Shown here one piece after another: positions 12,072 through 21,700 of a stretch of DNA of 36,398 nucleotides. The stretch is from positions 1 to 36,398 of the IMG/VR virus record IMGVR_UViG_3300031711_000314. The stretch is one strand, 5' to 3'. Numbering within the stretch: position 1 is the stretch's first letter; each line of letters opens with the position of its first letter. The position numbers were made by a program, and so were the translations under genes. This DNA comes from a virus. The notes under the pieces are model-generated. The model did no database searches, was not told the DNA's origin, and saw only the letters and a program-made list of their open reading frames with translations.

Positions 12072-14056
12072 GCGCTCTAGCCGCTTGGTACATGCGAGAC
12101 AACGTCGAGCTTCCCGACGGCGTCATCGCTCCGCTCGAACCACACAAGGCGATCTTCGAGTTCGGCGAGCGACTGTTCTCCGAACAAGGCGACGTTCGCC
12201 GCACGAGAGCCGATGCCGCGCTCTTCATGTACTACGGCAACTCTCGCCGCGGTCTTACGGGTTCGAACTTCGCGACGACGGAGGCGTTCTTCGGCGAGTG
12301 GAACCTCCCGTTCCGCAACATCATCCAGTCGTGCGTCGACACGAAGACCGCGCACATCTTCAGGAACAAGGTCCGGGTCTTCTTCCTGTCGACCAAGGGG
12401 GACAGCAAGCTCCAAGAGATGGCGATGGGAATGACCCGCGCTATCGAGGCGGGTTTCACGGCGGCCGGCTTCTACGCCACGCCGGGGTTCAAGGTCTGCC
12501 AGGACGGTCAGCTCTTCGAGGGCGGCGGCTTCAAGATCACGCCCGACTTCGCGAACAATAGGGTTCTCTGTGATCGGGTCTTCCCGTGGGAGGTCTTCGT
12601 CCCTGAGGAAGAAGCCCGGTACGGATCACCTCGGCAGATCTTCCACCGTCAGCCGGTCGACCGACAAGTCCTGATCAAAATGTTCCCTGAGAAGGAACGT
12701 GAGATCCGGGCCGCTCCGTCATGCCCCGACGATTGGATGTACACGAACGTCGCTCCGAACACGACGACGTCGGACCTCGTCGCCGTTTGGGAGGCGTGGC
12801 ACCTCCCGAGCGGGCGTGTCGATCTCGACGACAAGGCCTCGTTCGGGCTTGGTGAGGACGGAGAGTTCGCAAAGAACGTCGACCCCGGACACGACGGTCG
12901 TCACGTCATCGCGATCCAGGACGCGACGCTTCTCGATCGCCCGTGGCCATACGACTACTTCCCGTTCGCTTGGTTCCTTCCGCAACCGGATCCCTCGGGC
13001 TTTTGGTCCAGCTCGATCCCCGAGCGTTTGGCCGGCGTTCAAGCCGAATTGATGAAGCTAGGGATCAGGATCCGCAAGCTCATCAACCTCCACGCCGTCC
13101 CTAGGATGTTCATCAGCCGCGGTGCACGGCTGAACAAGAAGGAGATCACGAACTCAGGGGACGACATCATCGAGACGAGCGGCCCTCCGAGCCAAGCCGT
13201 GTGGGTCTACACGCCGAGCGCGGTACCCGCTGAGCTTTTCAAACGCGAGCAAGACCTCGTCGAGTGGGCGCAGCAACAGGTCGGCATCAGCGAGCTTTCT
13301 CAGTACGCCCAGAAGCCGGCCGGGATCGACTCCGGGGTTGGCCTCCAAATGCTCGCGGACACCGAGAGCATTCGTCACACCCCTAGTTTCCGAGCGTGGG
13401 AGGAGTTCCACCTCCAAGCGGCTCGAGCCATGGTCGACTGCTATCGGCAACTCGCCGAAGTGAACCCTGATTTCGAGGTCATTTGGGGCGACAACAAGGA
13501 CCTCAAACGCATCAAGTGGAAGAGCGTCGACCTCGATAGGTCTCAATACGATCTTCGTCTCTGGCCGACGAACTTGCTTCCGAGCACGCCCGAAGCGAAG
13601 GCGAGCCGCGTCGGGCAATACGTGAAGCTAGGGGTGTTCACGCCACAGCAGGCGCTCTCGGCGCTCGAATTTCCGGACATCGAAGCCTTGCTCGGCGACT
13701 CCGCCGCGATGCGAGAGAACATCGAACGGAAGCTTCAGAGTGTCGTCCAAGACGGACTCGACGAAGACAACGCCCCGCACGCCTACTTGGATCTTGGGAT
13801 GGCCAAAGCCATCGCTCGCGAGCGGATCAACCGTCTCGAAGCTGACGGTGAGGCACCCTCAAAAGTCGACGACGTTCGCCGCTGGTGGGACTTCGCCGAC
13901 TACCTCGACAAGAAGAGCCAAGCGGCCTCGGCCGCAGCTCAACAGGGACAAGCGCCCGCACCGCCTCCCGGTGCACCGCCCGACGGGGGGCCACCTCAGG
14001 GTGGGCCGCCTCCCGGTCCCGGGGGCCAACCGATGGCTCTCCCGCAAGCCGCCTGA
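12068..14056 (+). CDS. Portal protein
   Basis: Dodecameric ring at the unique capsid vertex, through which DNA is packaged and ejected. The 662-aa size, the position immediately after the terminase, and the fold pattern fit a podovirus-type portal. There is a helical N-terminal wing, a beta-rich segment with DRVFPWEVFVPEEEA, a segment WPYDYFPFAWF, and a long-helix region SSSIPERLAGVQAELMKLGI followed by ELSQYAQKPAGIDSGVGLQM. The last ~55 residues are a disordered Gln/Ala/Pro/Gly tail (PPPGAPPDGGPPQGGPPPGP), probably on the barrel or crown side. It starts at GTG overlapping the previous stop. Assignment from length, layout and context; confident. Confidence 0.85.
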   Translation: MSALAAWYMRDNVELPDGVIAPLEPHKAIFEFGERLFSEQGDVRRTRADAALFMYYGNSRRGLTGSNFATTEAFFGEWNLPFRNIIQSCVDTKTAHIFRNKVRVFFLSTKGDSKLQEMAMGMTRAIEAGFTAAGFYATPGFKVCQDGQLFEGGGFKITPDFANNRVLCDRVFPWEVFVPEEEARYGSPRQIFHRQPVDRQVLIKMFPEKEREIRAAPSCPDDWMYTNVAPNTTTSDLVAVWEAWHLPSGRVDLDDKASFGLGEDGEFAKNVDPGHDGRHVIAIQDATLLDRPWPYDYFPFAWFLPQPDPSGFWSSSIPERLAGVQAELMKLGIRIRKLINLHAVPRMFISRGARLNKKEITNSGDDIIETSGPPSQAVWVYTPSAVPAELFKREQDLVEWAQQQVGISELSQYAQKPAGIDSGVGLQMLADTESIRHTPSFRAWEEFHLQAARAMVDCYRQLAEVNPDFEVIWGDNKDLKRIKWKSVDLDRSQYDLRLWPTNLLPSTPEAKASRVGQYVKLGVFTPQQALSALEFPDIEALLGDSAAMRENIERKLQSVVQDGLDEDNAPHAYLDLGMAKAIARERINRLEADGEAPSKVDDVRRWWDFADYLDKKSQAASAAAQQGQAPAPPPGAPPDGGPPQGGPPPGPGGQPMALPQAA

Positions 14057-14088
14057 TGTTCCCGAAGACGAACGGCCGCCGCCAATGA

Positions 14089-15168
14089 ATGCCTGATGTT
14101 GTCGCAGAACAACCCCTAGAAGTTACGACCCCGACCACTACCGAAGCCGGCCCCGAGCTTTCCGGCCTCGACGCTCTCAACGCCGCGATCGAGACGGTCG
14201 AGGCCCAGGTCGACGAGGCCGAGGCCAAACAAGAGGGCGAAGCGCCCGAGGCTCCGAAGGCGAAGGAACAACCGAAGCCCGAGCCAGAAGACGTCTTCTC
14301 CGAGAAGGCGCTCTCGACGAAGCAGGGGATCCAAGCGGCCAAGGCGAAGATCGAGGAGCTTCGGACCGAGCTGAAGAAGCGCCAAAGCAAGATCGACAAC
14401 TTCGACATTCGGCTCGAGAAGAAGACCCGAGCCTGGGAGGCGAAGAAGTCGGAAGAAGAGCAGCGGCTCTCGAACGACCGGAACATCGCCAGAATGCTTC
14501 AGGCGCACCTCGGCGTCTTCAGGACCGGGAGCCCGGAGCAAATCCTCGATTCGCTCGGCTCTCTTACGGGTCGGAGCGGAAAGCAGGTTTGGCAGGACCT
14601 CACGGACACGATGCTTCGTGACGGCAAGGAGCCGCCTCGGAGCCGCGAGGTCGAGGGCCTGAAGGGCGAGATCGCCGAGCTGAAGCAGCTTCTACAGAAC
14701 CAACAGCAAGAGCGAGAGCAAGCCGCCCAGCGAGCCGAGCAGGAAAGACGGCTCGGACACGCCGCTCAGTGGCGGGACGGCCTCATCGAGCAGGCGAGTA
14801 ACGCCGAGACTTACCCACATCTGAGCCAATACGTGGCCTTGGGGCGGGGGGCGGAGATTGCCCGCTACACGACACAAATCATCAACGACCTCACCGAAAG
14901 GGGTGAGGCGGCTGACGATTCTATTTGTTTGGCGCGTATAGAGAGCGAACTCGCAAGAGCGCTCACGTCTTCGGCGGGCGCCCAAAAGCCGAGCACGGGT
15001 CAGGGTCCCGCGAAAAAACCTGGTGGTCAGCAGGCGCAGAGAACGCCCGCAAGCATTTCACCATCAGTCACGCGCTCCGCATCAACCGTCCGAGAGATGA
15101 CGGAAGAGGAGCTGCTTGAAGCGGCCCAGAGCGATCCCCAATTCATGAGCCAAGTCTTCGGACTCTAA
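14089..15168 (+). CDS. Probable scaffolding protein (359 aa)
   Basis: Acidic, Ala/Glu/Gln-rich, predicted largely helical, located between portal and capsid where scaffolds usually lie. A coiled-coil stretch runs at about 85-130 (KAKIEELRTELKKRQSKI) and another at about 195-225 (ELKQLLQNQQQEREQAAQRA). The C-terminal part is Pro/Gln-rich, ending in TEEELLEAAQSDPQFM, a short helix that could bind the coat protein. The junction with the portal is a chain of overlapping tiny frames (TGATG, ATGAATG, TGATG), with the ten bases GCCTGATGTT repeated at 14051 and 14091. Scaffold function is inferred from composition and position; no protease domain is seen. Confidence 0.75.
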   Translation: MPDVVAEQPLEVTTPTTTEAGPELSGLDALNAAIETVEAQVDEAEAKQEGEAPEAPKAKEQPKPEPEDVFSEKALSTKQGIQAAKAKIEELRTELKKRQSKIDNFDIRLEKKTRAWEAKKSEEEQRLSNDRNIARMLQAHLGVFRTGSPEQILDSLGSLTGRSGKQVWQDLTDTMLRDGKEPPRSREVEGLKGEIAELKQLLQNQQQEREQAAQRAEQERRLGHAAQWRDGLIEQASNAETYPHLSQYVALGRGAEIARYTTQIINDLTERGEAADDSICLARIESELARALTSSAGAQKPSTGQGPAKKPGGQQAQRTPASISPSVTRSASTVREMTEEELLEAAQSDPQFMSQVFGL

Positions 15169-15211
15169 CTCCTAGGGGTGTTGTTCGTGGTGCCGACAAG
15201 GACCCACGCCC

Positions 15212-16447
15212 ATGGCAGCAGCCACAGTGACAGGCCAAGTCAGCCTGTTGAAGAGGTTTTGGGGCAACAAGGTTGCCCAGCCGATGTACGACAAGTCTCG
15301 GCTTCTCGATCTAGCGAAGAAAGACACCAAGTTCCTCGGCGAGTCGAAGTACATCGCCGTCAACATCGCGCCCACGTCGGGCGGCTCCTCGAACTTCGAG
15401 GACGCCGTTGCTTCTCAGGATCCAAGCTCGACCAAGCGCTTCGAGATCCGTAGGAAGCGCGAATACCAGGTTTGCACGATCGCCAACGAGCTGATCGAGG
15501 CGGGCTCCGGTCAGGGTGCGATCGTCGACGCCCTCAAGTTCGAACTCGACAAGGCTCGTCAGTCGTTCGGCGAGGCGATGGCTCGTCGTGCCTGGGGCGA
15601 CGGTGGTGGATCGCTCGGTCAGCTCGACTCGGGCGTGAACCTCGCGTCGACCACGCTGACGCTTCGTTCGCGCACGAACATCGTCGGTGTCTTCAACATC
15701 GGAACTCAGCTCGAGTTCGCGACGGACAACGGCACGGCATCGAACCCGGCTGGCCGCCTCCCGACGGCGACGGCGCCCGATCGTCTGAAGGTCGTGTCGG
15801 TCGATCGCACGAACGGTGCGGTCACGACCAACGCCGCCCTGAACACGATCGGCGGTCTCACCGCCAACGGCTACGTCTTCCGACGGGGCGACTATGCGAA
15901 CGCGATCACCGGTCTTCCCGGCTGGCTCCCGATCGTTGCACCGACGACCGGAGACAACTTCTTCACCGTCGACCGCACGGCGGACATCATCCGTCTTTCT
16001 GGTTACCGCGTCCCCTCGAGCGGCTCGACCAAGGAAGAGACACTCCAGAACGCCGGTGCAGAAGCGAGCATCAACAACGCTCAGCCGAAGCACTTGTTCG
16101 TCAACCCGCTCGACTACAAGGACCTCTGCAAAGAGCTTGGTTCCAAGGTCAACATCGGCAGTGACGGCAAGGCGTCCGTTGGCTTCAGCAACGTTCGCGT
16201 CTTTCTCGCCACTGGCGAGGTCGAGATCATCAGCGAGCCGTTCGTGCCGAAAGGCTACGCGTGGCTCGGTGATGCCGGCGACGTAACCCTCGCGAGTGCG
16301 GGCGACTGCCCGATGATGCTCACCAAGGGTCAGGGGACGAACAACCTCCTGCTCTTGCCGGGCAACGACGCCTTCCAAGGTCGACTCGGGACCTACGCCC
16401 AGATCTCAATCGATAACCCGGGCAACTGGGGAGTCATCACCTGGTGA
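15212..16447 (+). CDS. Major capsid protein (HK97-fold type)
   Basis: Coat protein of 411 aa. The N-terminal region (SLLKRFWGNKVAQPMYDKSR) is arm-like. It is followed by a strand-rich E-loop-like section with SSNFEDAVASQDPSSTKRFE and a long helix at about 95-125 (IVDALKFELDKARQSFGEAM) like the spine helix of HK97-type coats. The C-terminal half contains beta-rich A-domain-type segments (PKHLFVNPLDYKDLCKEL, EVEIISEPFVPKGYAWLG). The start ATG follows AAGGA with suitable spacing. It comes directly after the scaffold and before two small beta-rich structural proteins, the usual head order. No delta-domain or protease partner was seen. Confidence 0.85.
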   Translation: MAAATVTGQVSLLKRFWGNKVAQPMYDKSRLLDLAKKDTKFLGESKYIAVNIAPTSGGSSNFEDAVASQDPSSTKRFEIRRKREYQVCTIANELIEAGSGQGAIVDALKFELDKARQSFGEAMARRAWGDGGGSLGQLDSGVNLASTTLTLRSRTNIVGVFNIGTQLEFATDNGTASNPAGRLPTATAPDRLKVVSVDRTNGAVTTNAALNTIGGLTANGYVFRRGDYANAITGLPGWLPIVAPTTGDNFFTVDRTADIIRLSGYRVPSSGSTKEETLQNAGAEASINNAQPKHLFVNPLDYKDLCKELGSKVNIGSDGKASVGFSNVRVFLATGEVEIISEPFVPKGYAWLGDAGDVTLASAGDCPMMLTKGQGTNNLLLLPGNDAFQGRLGTYAQISIDNPGNWGVITW

Positions 16448-16483
16448 GCCGCGAGCTGACCTGAACAGCGAAGGACCAAGAAC

Positions 16484-16963
16484 ATGGCAAGTGCTGACAA
16501 AGTAAAGATGCGGCTCGCCGGCACCGACGGCATCGAGGACGGTGCCGAGGACACGGTGAACCAGCTCACGGACATCCCGTGGGTCATCACGCTCGCGGCC
16601 GACGGTGCGACGAGCACCGCGATTGCGATCACCAAGAGCTTCACGAACCCCTTCGATTTCACCCTCAAGGTGGTGTCGGTGGGCGTGAGTGCGGGCGCCG
16701 GTGTGACCGCGGACGCGACGAACAACGCCACGACGGTTATCAGCACCGACAACGGAGCGGACTCCGCCCCGGCGACGGCCGCTCAGCTCGTGACGGACGT
16801 TGCCGGCGGCAACTGGGTGACGGACATCCTCAAGGCGTTCACGCTCACGCCCGCGAACTGCCTGCTCCCGCCGGGCGGCAACCTCTTCTATACGCAAACG
16901 AAGGCGGCCTCCGGGGTTCAGCTCCCGGTGCGCAACATCGTCGTGCGTATGCGGAGGGTGTGA
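16484..16963 (+). CDS. Beta-rich structural protein, possible head decoration (159 aa)
   Basis: Rich in Ala/Thr/Val/Gly with alternating hydrophobic strands (WVITLAADGATSTAIAITKS, FTLKVVSVGVSAGAGV), a Trp-Val core segment and a C-terminal strand QLPVRNIVVRMRRV. No signal or membrane helix. It lies immediately after the capsid gene, the slot that in many phages encodes a capsid cement or head-fibre base. No named family is recognised, so decoration is an inference from place and composition. Confidence 0.6.
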   Translation: MASADKVKMRLAGTDGIEDGAEDTVNQLTDIPWVITLAADGATSTAIAITKSFTNPFDFTLKVVSVGVSAGAGVTADATNNATTVISTDNGADSAPATAAQLVTDVAGGNWVTDILKAFTLTPANCLLPPGGNLFYTQTKAASGVQLPVRNIVVRMRRV

Positions 16964-16966
16964 CGA

Positions 16967-17386
16967 ATGTCGTCTCGCTCGATGAAGCACGGGCTGACGA
17001 ACGGGGTGAGCCGGAAGACGATCGTTTTCCGGTTCTTCCCGCAAGGCAGCTCGACGACGCCACTCACGACGGCAGCGGGAACGCTCCGTGACCCGAGCGG
17101 GTACGTCGCCAACGTCACGAGGACGGCCACTGCCGGCAAGTTCCTCGTGACGATGGTCGACCCCTACTACAAGGTCATCTCTATCGACCCGACGACTCAG
17201 CTCGCGGGCGACACCACGGATCTCTCGGTCCAGTGGGGGACGGTCTCGAACGAGGGCACGTCAACGCCGCTCACGTTCGTCATTCGTCTTCTCACCGGGG
17301 CGACGAACACGGACATGGCGGCGGATCCGAACAACTCGGTCTCGGTATCGCTCGACATCGAAGAGTCGGCGGCGGCGGGAGTCTAA
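16967..17386 (+). CDS. Beta-rich structural protein, possible head decoration/fibre base (139 aa)
   Basis: Begins 4 bases after the previous stop. It is a beta-rich protein with strands at RKTIVFRFFPQG, KFLVTMVDPYYKVISI and TPLTFVIRLLTG and a Thr/Ser-rich body. Its composition matches the gene before it, and the two may form a pair on the capsid surface. It has no transmembrane segment and no catalytic motif. Function inferred only from position in the head cluster. Confidence 0.55.
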   Translation: MSSRSMKHGLTNGVSRKTIVFRFFPQGSSTTPLTTAAGTLRDPSGYVANVTRTATAGKFLVTMVDPYYKVISIDPTTQLAGDTTDLSVQWGTVSNEGTSTPLTFVIRLLTGATNTDMAADPNNSVSVSLDIEESAAAGV

Positions 17387-17389
17387 CGA

Positions 17390-17644
17390 ATGGCTGACAA
17401 GAAGCCGGGCGGGCTCCTCGCCATCATCGGAGCCGGCGGCAAGAAGCCCGAGGACGAGGCCGACGGTGAACCGAAGAGCCCGAAGGCTCGAGCCGTCAAA
17501 GACTTCTTCGACGCTTGCAACGACGGGGACTGGGACGAGGCCGCTCAGGCTTTCGGCCGTGCCTACGACATTTGCAAGATGAAGGGCGAAGAGGGCGGCG
17601 ACGACGAGTCCGAGGATTACGAAGGCTCGGACGAAGAGGAGTAA
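17390..17644 (+). CDS. Small acidic protein with Lys-rich N-terminus (84 aa)
   Basis: Starts 4 bases after the preceding stop. The N-terminus is Lys/Gly-rich (ADKKPGGLLAIIGAGGKK), the middle is a helical segment with ARAVKDFFDACNDGDWDEAA, and the C-terminal 18 residues are almost all Asp/Glu. Dipolar small acidic proteins occur in head modules, but I cannot name this one. The tail may bind a basic partner or mimic DNA charge. Confidence 0.6.
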   Translation: MADKKPGGLLAIIGAGGKKPEDEADGEPKSPKARAVKDFFDACNDGDWDEAAQAFGRAYDICKMKGEEGGDDESEDYEGSDEEE

Positions 17645-17650
17645 CGGATC

Positions 17651-18355
17651 GTGGCGAGGGAAGTAACCCTACTCACGATCCGTGACCTCGCGAAGCTCTA
17701 TGCGGACGAGCGTTCATCGGGCGTCAACGCGTTCATCAAGGATCTCCAGCTCAACAAGCTGGTGAACCTGGCGCTCGCGGAACTCTACGACGACCTCGTG
17801 AACGCTCGTGGCGCTGAATACTACGAGCTAGAAGACACGAGCATCGTCACCGTGTCGGGCACGGCGAGCTACGACCTGCCGAGCGACTACTACAGGCTCC
17901 TCTCCCTGCATCTCCAATGGGGGACCGACGAACTCGAGGAGATGCACAAGCTAGGGAGCCTGAACGACCGGCACCTCTACACGCGCATCTCGTGGCAGCG
18001 GTGGACCCGGAAGGCGTACCACGAGCACGGAAAGACCCTCGAGTTCTTCCCGACCCCGACGGGCCCCGCAACCGTCGTTCTTCGGTACGTCCCGGCGTTT
18101 CAGGACCTCACGACGGACGCTTCGACGTTCGACGGCGTGAACGGCTGGGAGCGTGTCGTCGCTCTTCGTGTCGCGGTCGAAATCCGCATGATTCAGAAGC
18201 TCCCGTACGGGGACCTCATGTCCCTCTACCAACAGGAGAGGGACCGGATCCAAGCGCTTGCGGCCGATCGAGTCGTGGGCGAGCCGGCGAAGATCCGCGA
18301 CGTCGACCCTGAAGGCGGAGGACGTGGGGACTTTGGACCGTGGGGGTGCTGGTGA
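17651..18355 (+). CDS. Head-tail adaptor protein (phage adaptor type)
   Basis: Ring protein expected below the portal, joining head to the short tail. The 234-aa sequence has a helical N-terminus (LTIRDLAKLYADERSS, then LVNLALAELYDDLV), the strand-turn pattern TASYDLPSDYYRLLSLHL, aromatic segments ISWQRWTRKAY and LEFFPTPTGPATVVLRYVPA, and a late helix WERVVALRVAVEIRM. This pattern is typical of podovirus/siphovirus adaptor proteins of the DUF6682-like kind. It begins at GTG. Its stop overlaps the GTG of the next gene, and the giant nozzle gene follows one gene later, which fits a connector. Confidence 0.7.
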   Translation: MAREVTLLTIRDLAKLYADERSSGVNAFIKDLQLNKLVNLALAELYDDLVNARGAEYYELEDTSIVTVSGTASYDLPSDYYRLLSLHLQWGTDELEEMHKLGSLNDRHLYTRISWQRWTRKAYHEHGKTLEFFPTPTGPATVVLRYVPAFQDLTTDASTFDGVNGWERVVALRVAVEIRMIQKLPYGDLMSLYQQERDRIQALAADRVVGEPAKIRDVDPEGGGRGDFGPWGCW

Positions 18356-18750
18356 ACTTTCGCGGCATCCCGACTTACAGCACGACAAGCCCGCCGGCCT
18401 TAGCCGTGGAGCTTTCGCGGCAGAACCGTGAGGTAGACACAGCCTTCAAGGACGTCGAGCGAGAGCGAGCCGCACGCTACACGGTTCGGTTCGTCACCTC
18501 AGACACGCCGGCCGTTCTCGACGAGATGATCGTGTGCGAGCCCTCGACGGCCCTCACGGTCACGCTCCCGAGTTCATCGCCCGACAATTCGGGGAGACGG
18601 ATCGCGGTCGTGATGGGGAACTCGGTCACCGTCTTCGTTCGAGCGAGTGGGACCGACAAGGTGGTCGGAACCGATCGCTACACGATGAGCACCCCGGGTC
18701 AGATGCTCGAGTTCTACGACGACGGCCACGGCAACTGGTGGAGGACGTAG
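18352..18750 (+). CDS. Small tail-associated beta protein (132 aa)
   Basis: The frame opens at GTG 18340, but the GTG at 18352 overlaps the adaptor stop (GTGA) and has a GGGGG run just upstream, so it is preferred. The N-terminus is a short linker with helix (LSRQNREVDTAFKDVERERA). The C-terminal ~80 residues are beta-rich (STALTVTLPSSS, RIAVVMGNSVTVFVRAS) and resemble small fibre-tip or receptor-binding-like domains in phage tails, ending DDGHGNWWRT. It lies between connector and nozzle. The family is not certain. Confidence 0.6.
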   Translation: MNFRGIPTYSTTSPPALAVELSRQNREVDTAFKDVERERAARYTVRFVTSDTPAVLDEMIVCEPSTALTVTLPSSSPDNSGRRIAVVMGNSVTVFVRASGTDKVVGTDRYTMSTPGQMLEFYDDGHGNWWRT

Positions 18751-21700
18751 TGCCCGAGGTCCTCTCCGTACCGATCACCCCTGGAATTCACCAGGAAAAC
18801 GACCGCACGATGCTCCCGGCGGGGACGCTCATCGATGCGGCGAACGTGCGCGTTCGCAAGGGTGGGGCGATCGGCAAGCGCTGCCCGACCGTAGCCGCCG
18901 GTCGTGTCGTCTCGAAGTACCTCAAGACGGACGGCACGGCGGGGACCGGTAACGCCATCACCGGCTACGTCGGAGAGATCACCGAGCTGAACGACGGAAG
19001 CCAGGCACTCATCGCCGACAACCGTTGCTACGTCCGAAGGAACACAGGGGACGAGTGGGTAGAGAGCGGCAGGACCTCGAGAGCGCTTCCGGTGAGCGCT
19101 ACCTGGGTCCAGTACAACGAGGGTGTCGTCCCCGGTTCGAGCCCCGCTCTCTTCTCGGGGACGGGCAACGTGACGTGTGCAACCCAAGGGGATTACACCG
19201 CGGTCTCGTACGTCCAGCATGTGACCCAGGGCTCGCTGACGATCACCCAATGCTGCTTGACCCTCTACGGCAAGAACGGCGTCGTGATCGTCGAGAAGAC
19301 CGCGGGTCAGATCTCGGAGTACCCGCAGGGGCGGCAGAACCCTAAGATCATCGCCGCGAACGGGGTTTTCCTATGGTTTTACCAACAGGCTGACGGCAAC
19401 TCGGCTGACACGAACCTCTACGTTCGAACCTTAGATCCGGTCGCGAAGACGTTGAGCGCGGAGAACGCCTTCACGTCCACGAAGGCCGCCGGCGGCGGGT
19501 ATGACGTCACGGCCTACCAGAACGGGACGCAAGTCCTCGTCGCGCACGTCCCGCCGAACACGGAGCCAGGTCTCCCCGTCGGCCACGACGGCTTCAAAGT
19601 CGCGCTCTACGACGCGGCGGGGAGCTTCTTCACTGCAACCGCGGTCCAGCTCCACGACGTCACGGGCGACGGTCTCGCGGGTGACATGCACCTGACGGTG
19701 TACGGCGATCCCGCGGCTACTCAGATTTGGGTCGGCCTCTGCATGAAGGATGCGAGCGGGGCACGAGCCGTCGGCTTTGACGGTGCTCTCGCTTCTGCCG
19801 AAAGCTCGAACCTCCTCCTCTCGCCGTATGCAGGCGGAACGCTTGTCGCCGGGCAGCTCGGGATCGTGAACCGTGGCGGCGGGTCCTCGAGCGTATGGGT
19901 GCTCGTTCAGAGCTATTTCAGCGCAGTTCGCCGCATCTACCAGACGGTGGTCTCCGTGTGCTCGCTCGGCCTCGGGACTACGCCGGCACCGTCGAACACG
20001 GTCATCCCGCACTGGCTCCCCGCCTCTCGTCCGTTCTTCGGTCAGTCGAGGAGCTTCATGGTCTGGCTTCACGACGACGGCTTGCCCGACGGGTGGGACG
20101 ACTTCCAGACGAACAGCTTCGCTTGGCGTAACCAGCGAACCTACGGGCTCTTCACCGTCGTCTTCGCGAACGACTCGGGCGGTACGCCTTCGTTCTCGAT
20201 GCTTCAGCCGGAGCTTGTCCCTGAGGAACGCTCGACGTTTAAGGGCATGTACTCGTGGCTCCCTGAAGTCGCGCTCCACGACGTGACGGACGACAACGGC
20301 GTAGCGGTGAACCACGCTCTCGTCCCGCTGTTGTCGCCGATCCAGACGCAAGCTTTGGCGGACGCCGAGTCGTGGGCCGTGATCTTGTACGAGTGGGAGA
20401 CGGACATCGAGCTGATGTCTCGTCGCCGACAAATCGTCGAGCACGCGGGCGGGGTTCTGGTTCTAGGGGGCCATCTACAAGAGAACGCCCTCGACATCTC
20501 GAACCGTGTCCTCCCGACGCTCAGCGGGTTCCTCACGTCAGTAGAGACGACGGGCGCCCGAGGCTTCGAGAACGGCTTTCCCAGGGGGCCCGCGCTCATC
20601 GATCGCGACACCCCCAACGACTCAGGCGGGGTCCTCATCGGAAGCGCCACCTATCAACTGTGCGCCCTCTACGAGCACGTCGACGCCATCGGCCGTCGAC
20701 ATCGTTCGCGGCCTTCCCAGGTCGTTCGCGTCTCGCCACCGGACGCGACGAGCGCTCTCTCGGCTCAGGTCGCAATCACGGACCTCTCCGAGCGGCTGAT
20801 CGCGTCCGACGCTCACGGGATCGTCGTTCATGTCTTCGCGACGCAGGGGAACGGCTCGACGTTCTATAGAATCACGCCGTCAAGCGGTGCACCGCGGGCG
20901 TGGGATGAGCTTGCGTCGACCATGGTCGCCGGGTTCACGACGATCGGGCTCGCCGACACGGCCATCCCAGCCGGCGAGATCCTCTACACGCAAGGCAACG
21001 TCGTCCCGAACATGCCGGCGCCGGCTCATCGGTTCGGCTGTGTCGGTGCAGGTCGCGTTTGGCTCGGCGGACTTTTCGACCCGACGATGATCGAGTGCTC
21101 CAAGCTCGAGACGCCTCAGGAGCCGACGCAGTTCACGAGGAACGCCGCGTTCCGTCAGAAGCTCCCCGATCCCTGCACGGGCCTAGTCGTGATGGACAAC
21201 ACGGTGGTCGCGTTCACGCGCACCGGGATCTACACACTCGCAGCGGCTCTAGCCCCGAACAACCAGGGAGCGCCGGCTCTCCCTCAATTTCAGCCGCTTC
21301 CGTCGACCATAGGGTGCATCAACCCATGGTCCGTCCGGGTCGTTGCCGACGGCATTCTCTTCCAGAGTCGGCGAGGGCTCTACATTCTCCCTCGAGGGTT
21401 CGGTCCGCCCGAGCTGATCTCCGCCCAAGTTCAGGACGAAATTGAGGGACGTCTGGTGACGTCGTCGGCCGTAGTCGACCACCAAGAACACCGGCTCGTT
21501 CTCTCATGCGTCTCGCCGACGAACGTTGGGGCGGACGACGGCCGGCTACTCGTCTACGACCTCGATCGGCACACCTGGATCTCGAGCGACGACCCCGGCA
21601 CGGGGTCCGAGTACGGCACCATCATCGCTTCTTGGAACGGCCGGCTAGCGCTCGCCACGAGGCTTCAGTTCGGGGCGGACATAGATCTTCGGGTCGAAGA

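Noticed and set aside
15311-16378. 355-codon antisense frame over the capsid gene
   Set aside because: Charged, Arg/Val/Asp-rich product typical of the antisense of a GC-rich gene; the + strand capsid gene accounts for the region. The same holds for the 337-codon antisense frame in the nozzle gene.
18534-18749. N-terminal extension of the nozzle protein
   Set aside because: The open frame upstream of 18750 overlaps the well-supported 132-aa gene in another frame and encodes Arg/His-rich sequence typical of a shadow frame; the GTG at 18750 overlaps the prior stop and opens a family-like N-terminus.
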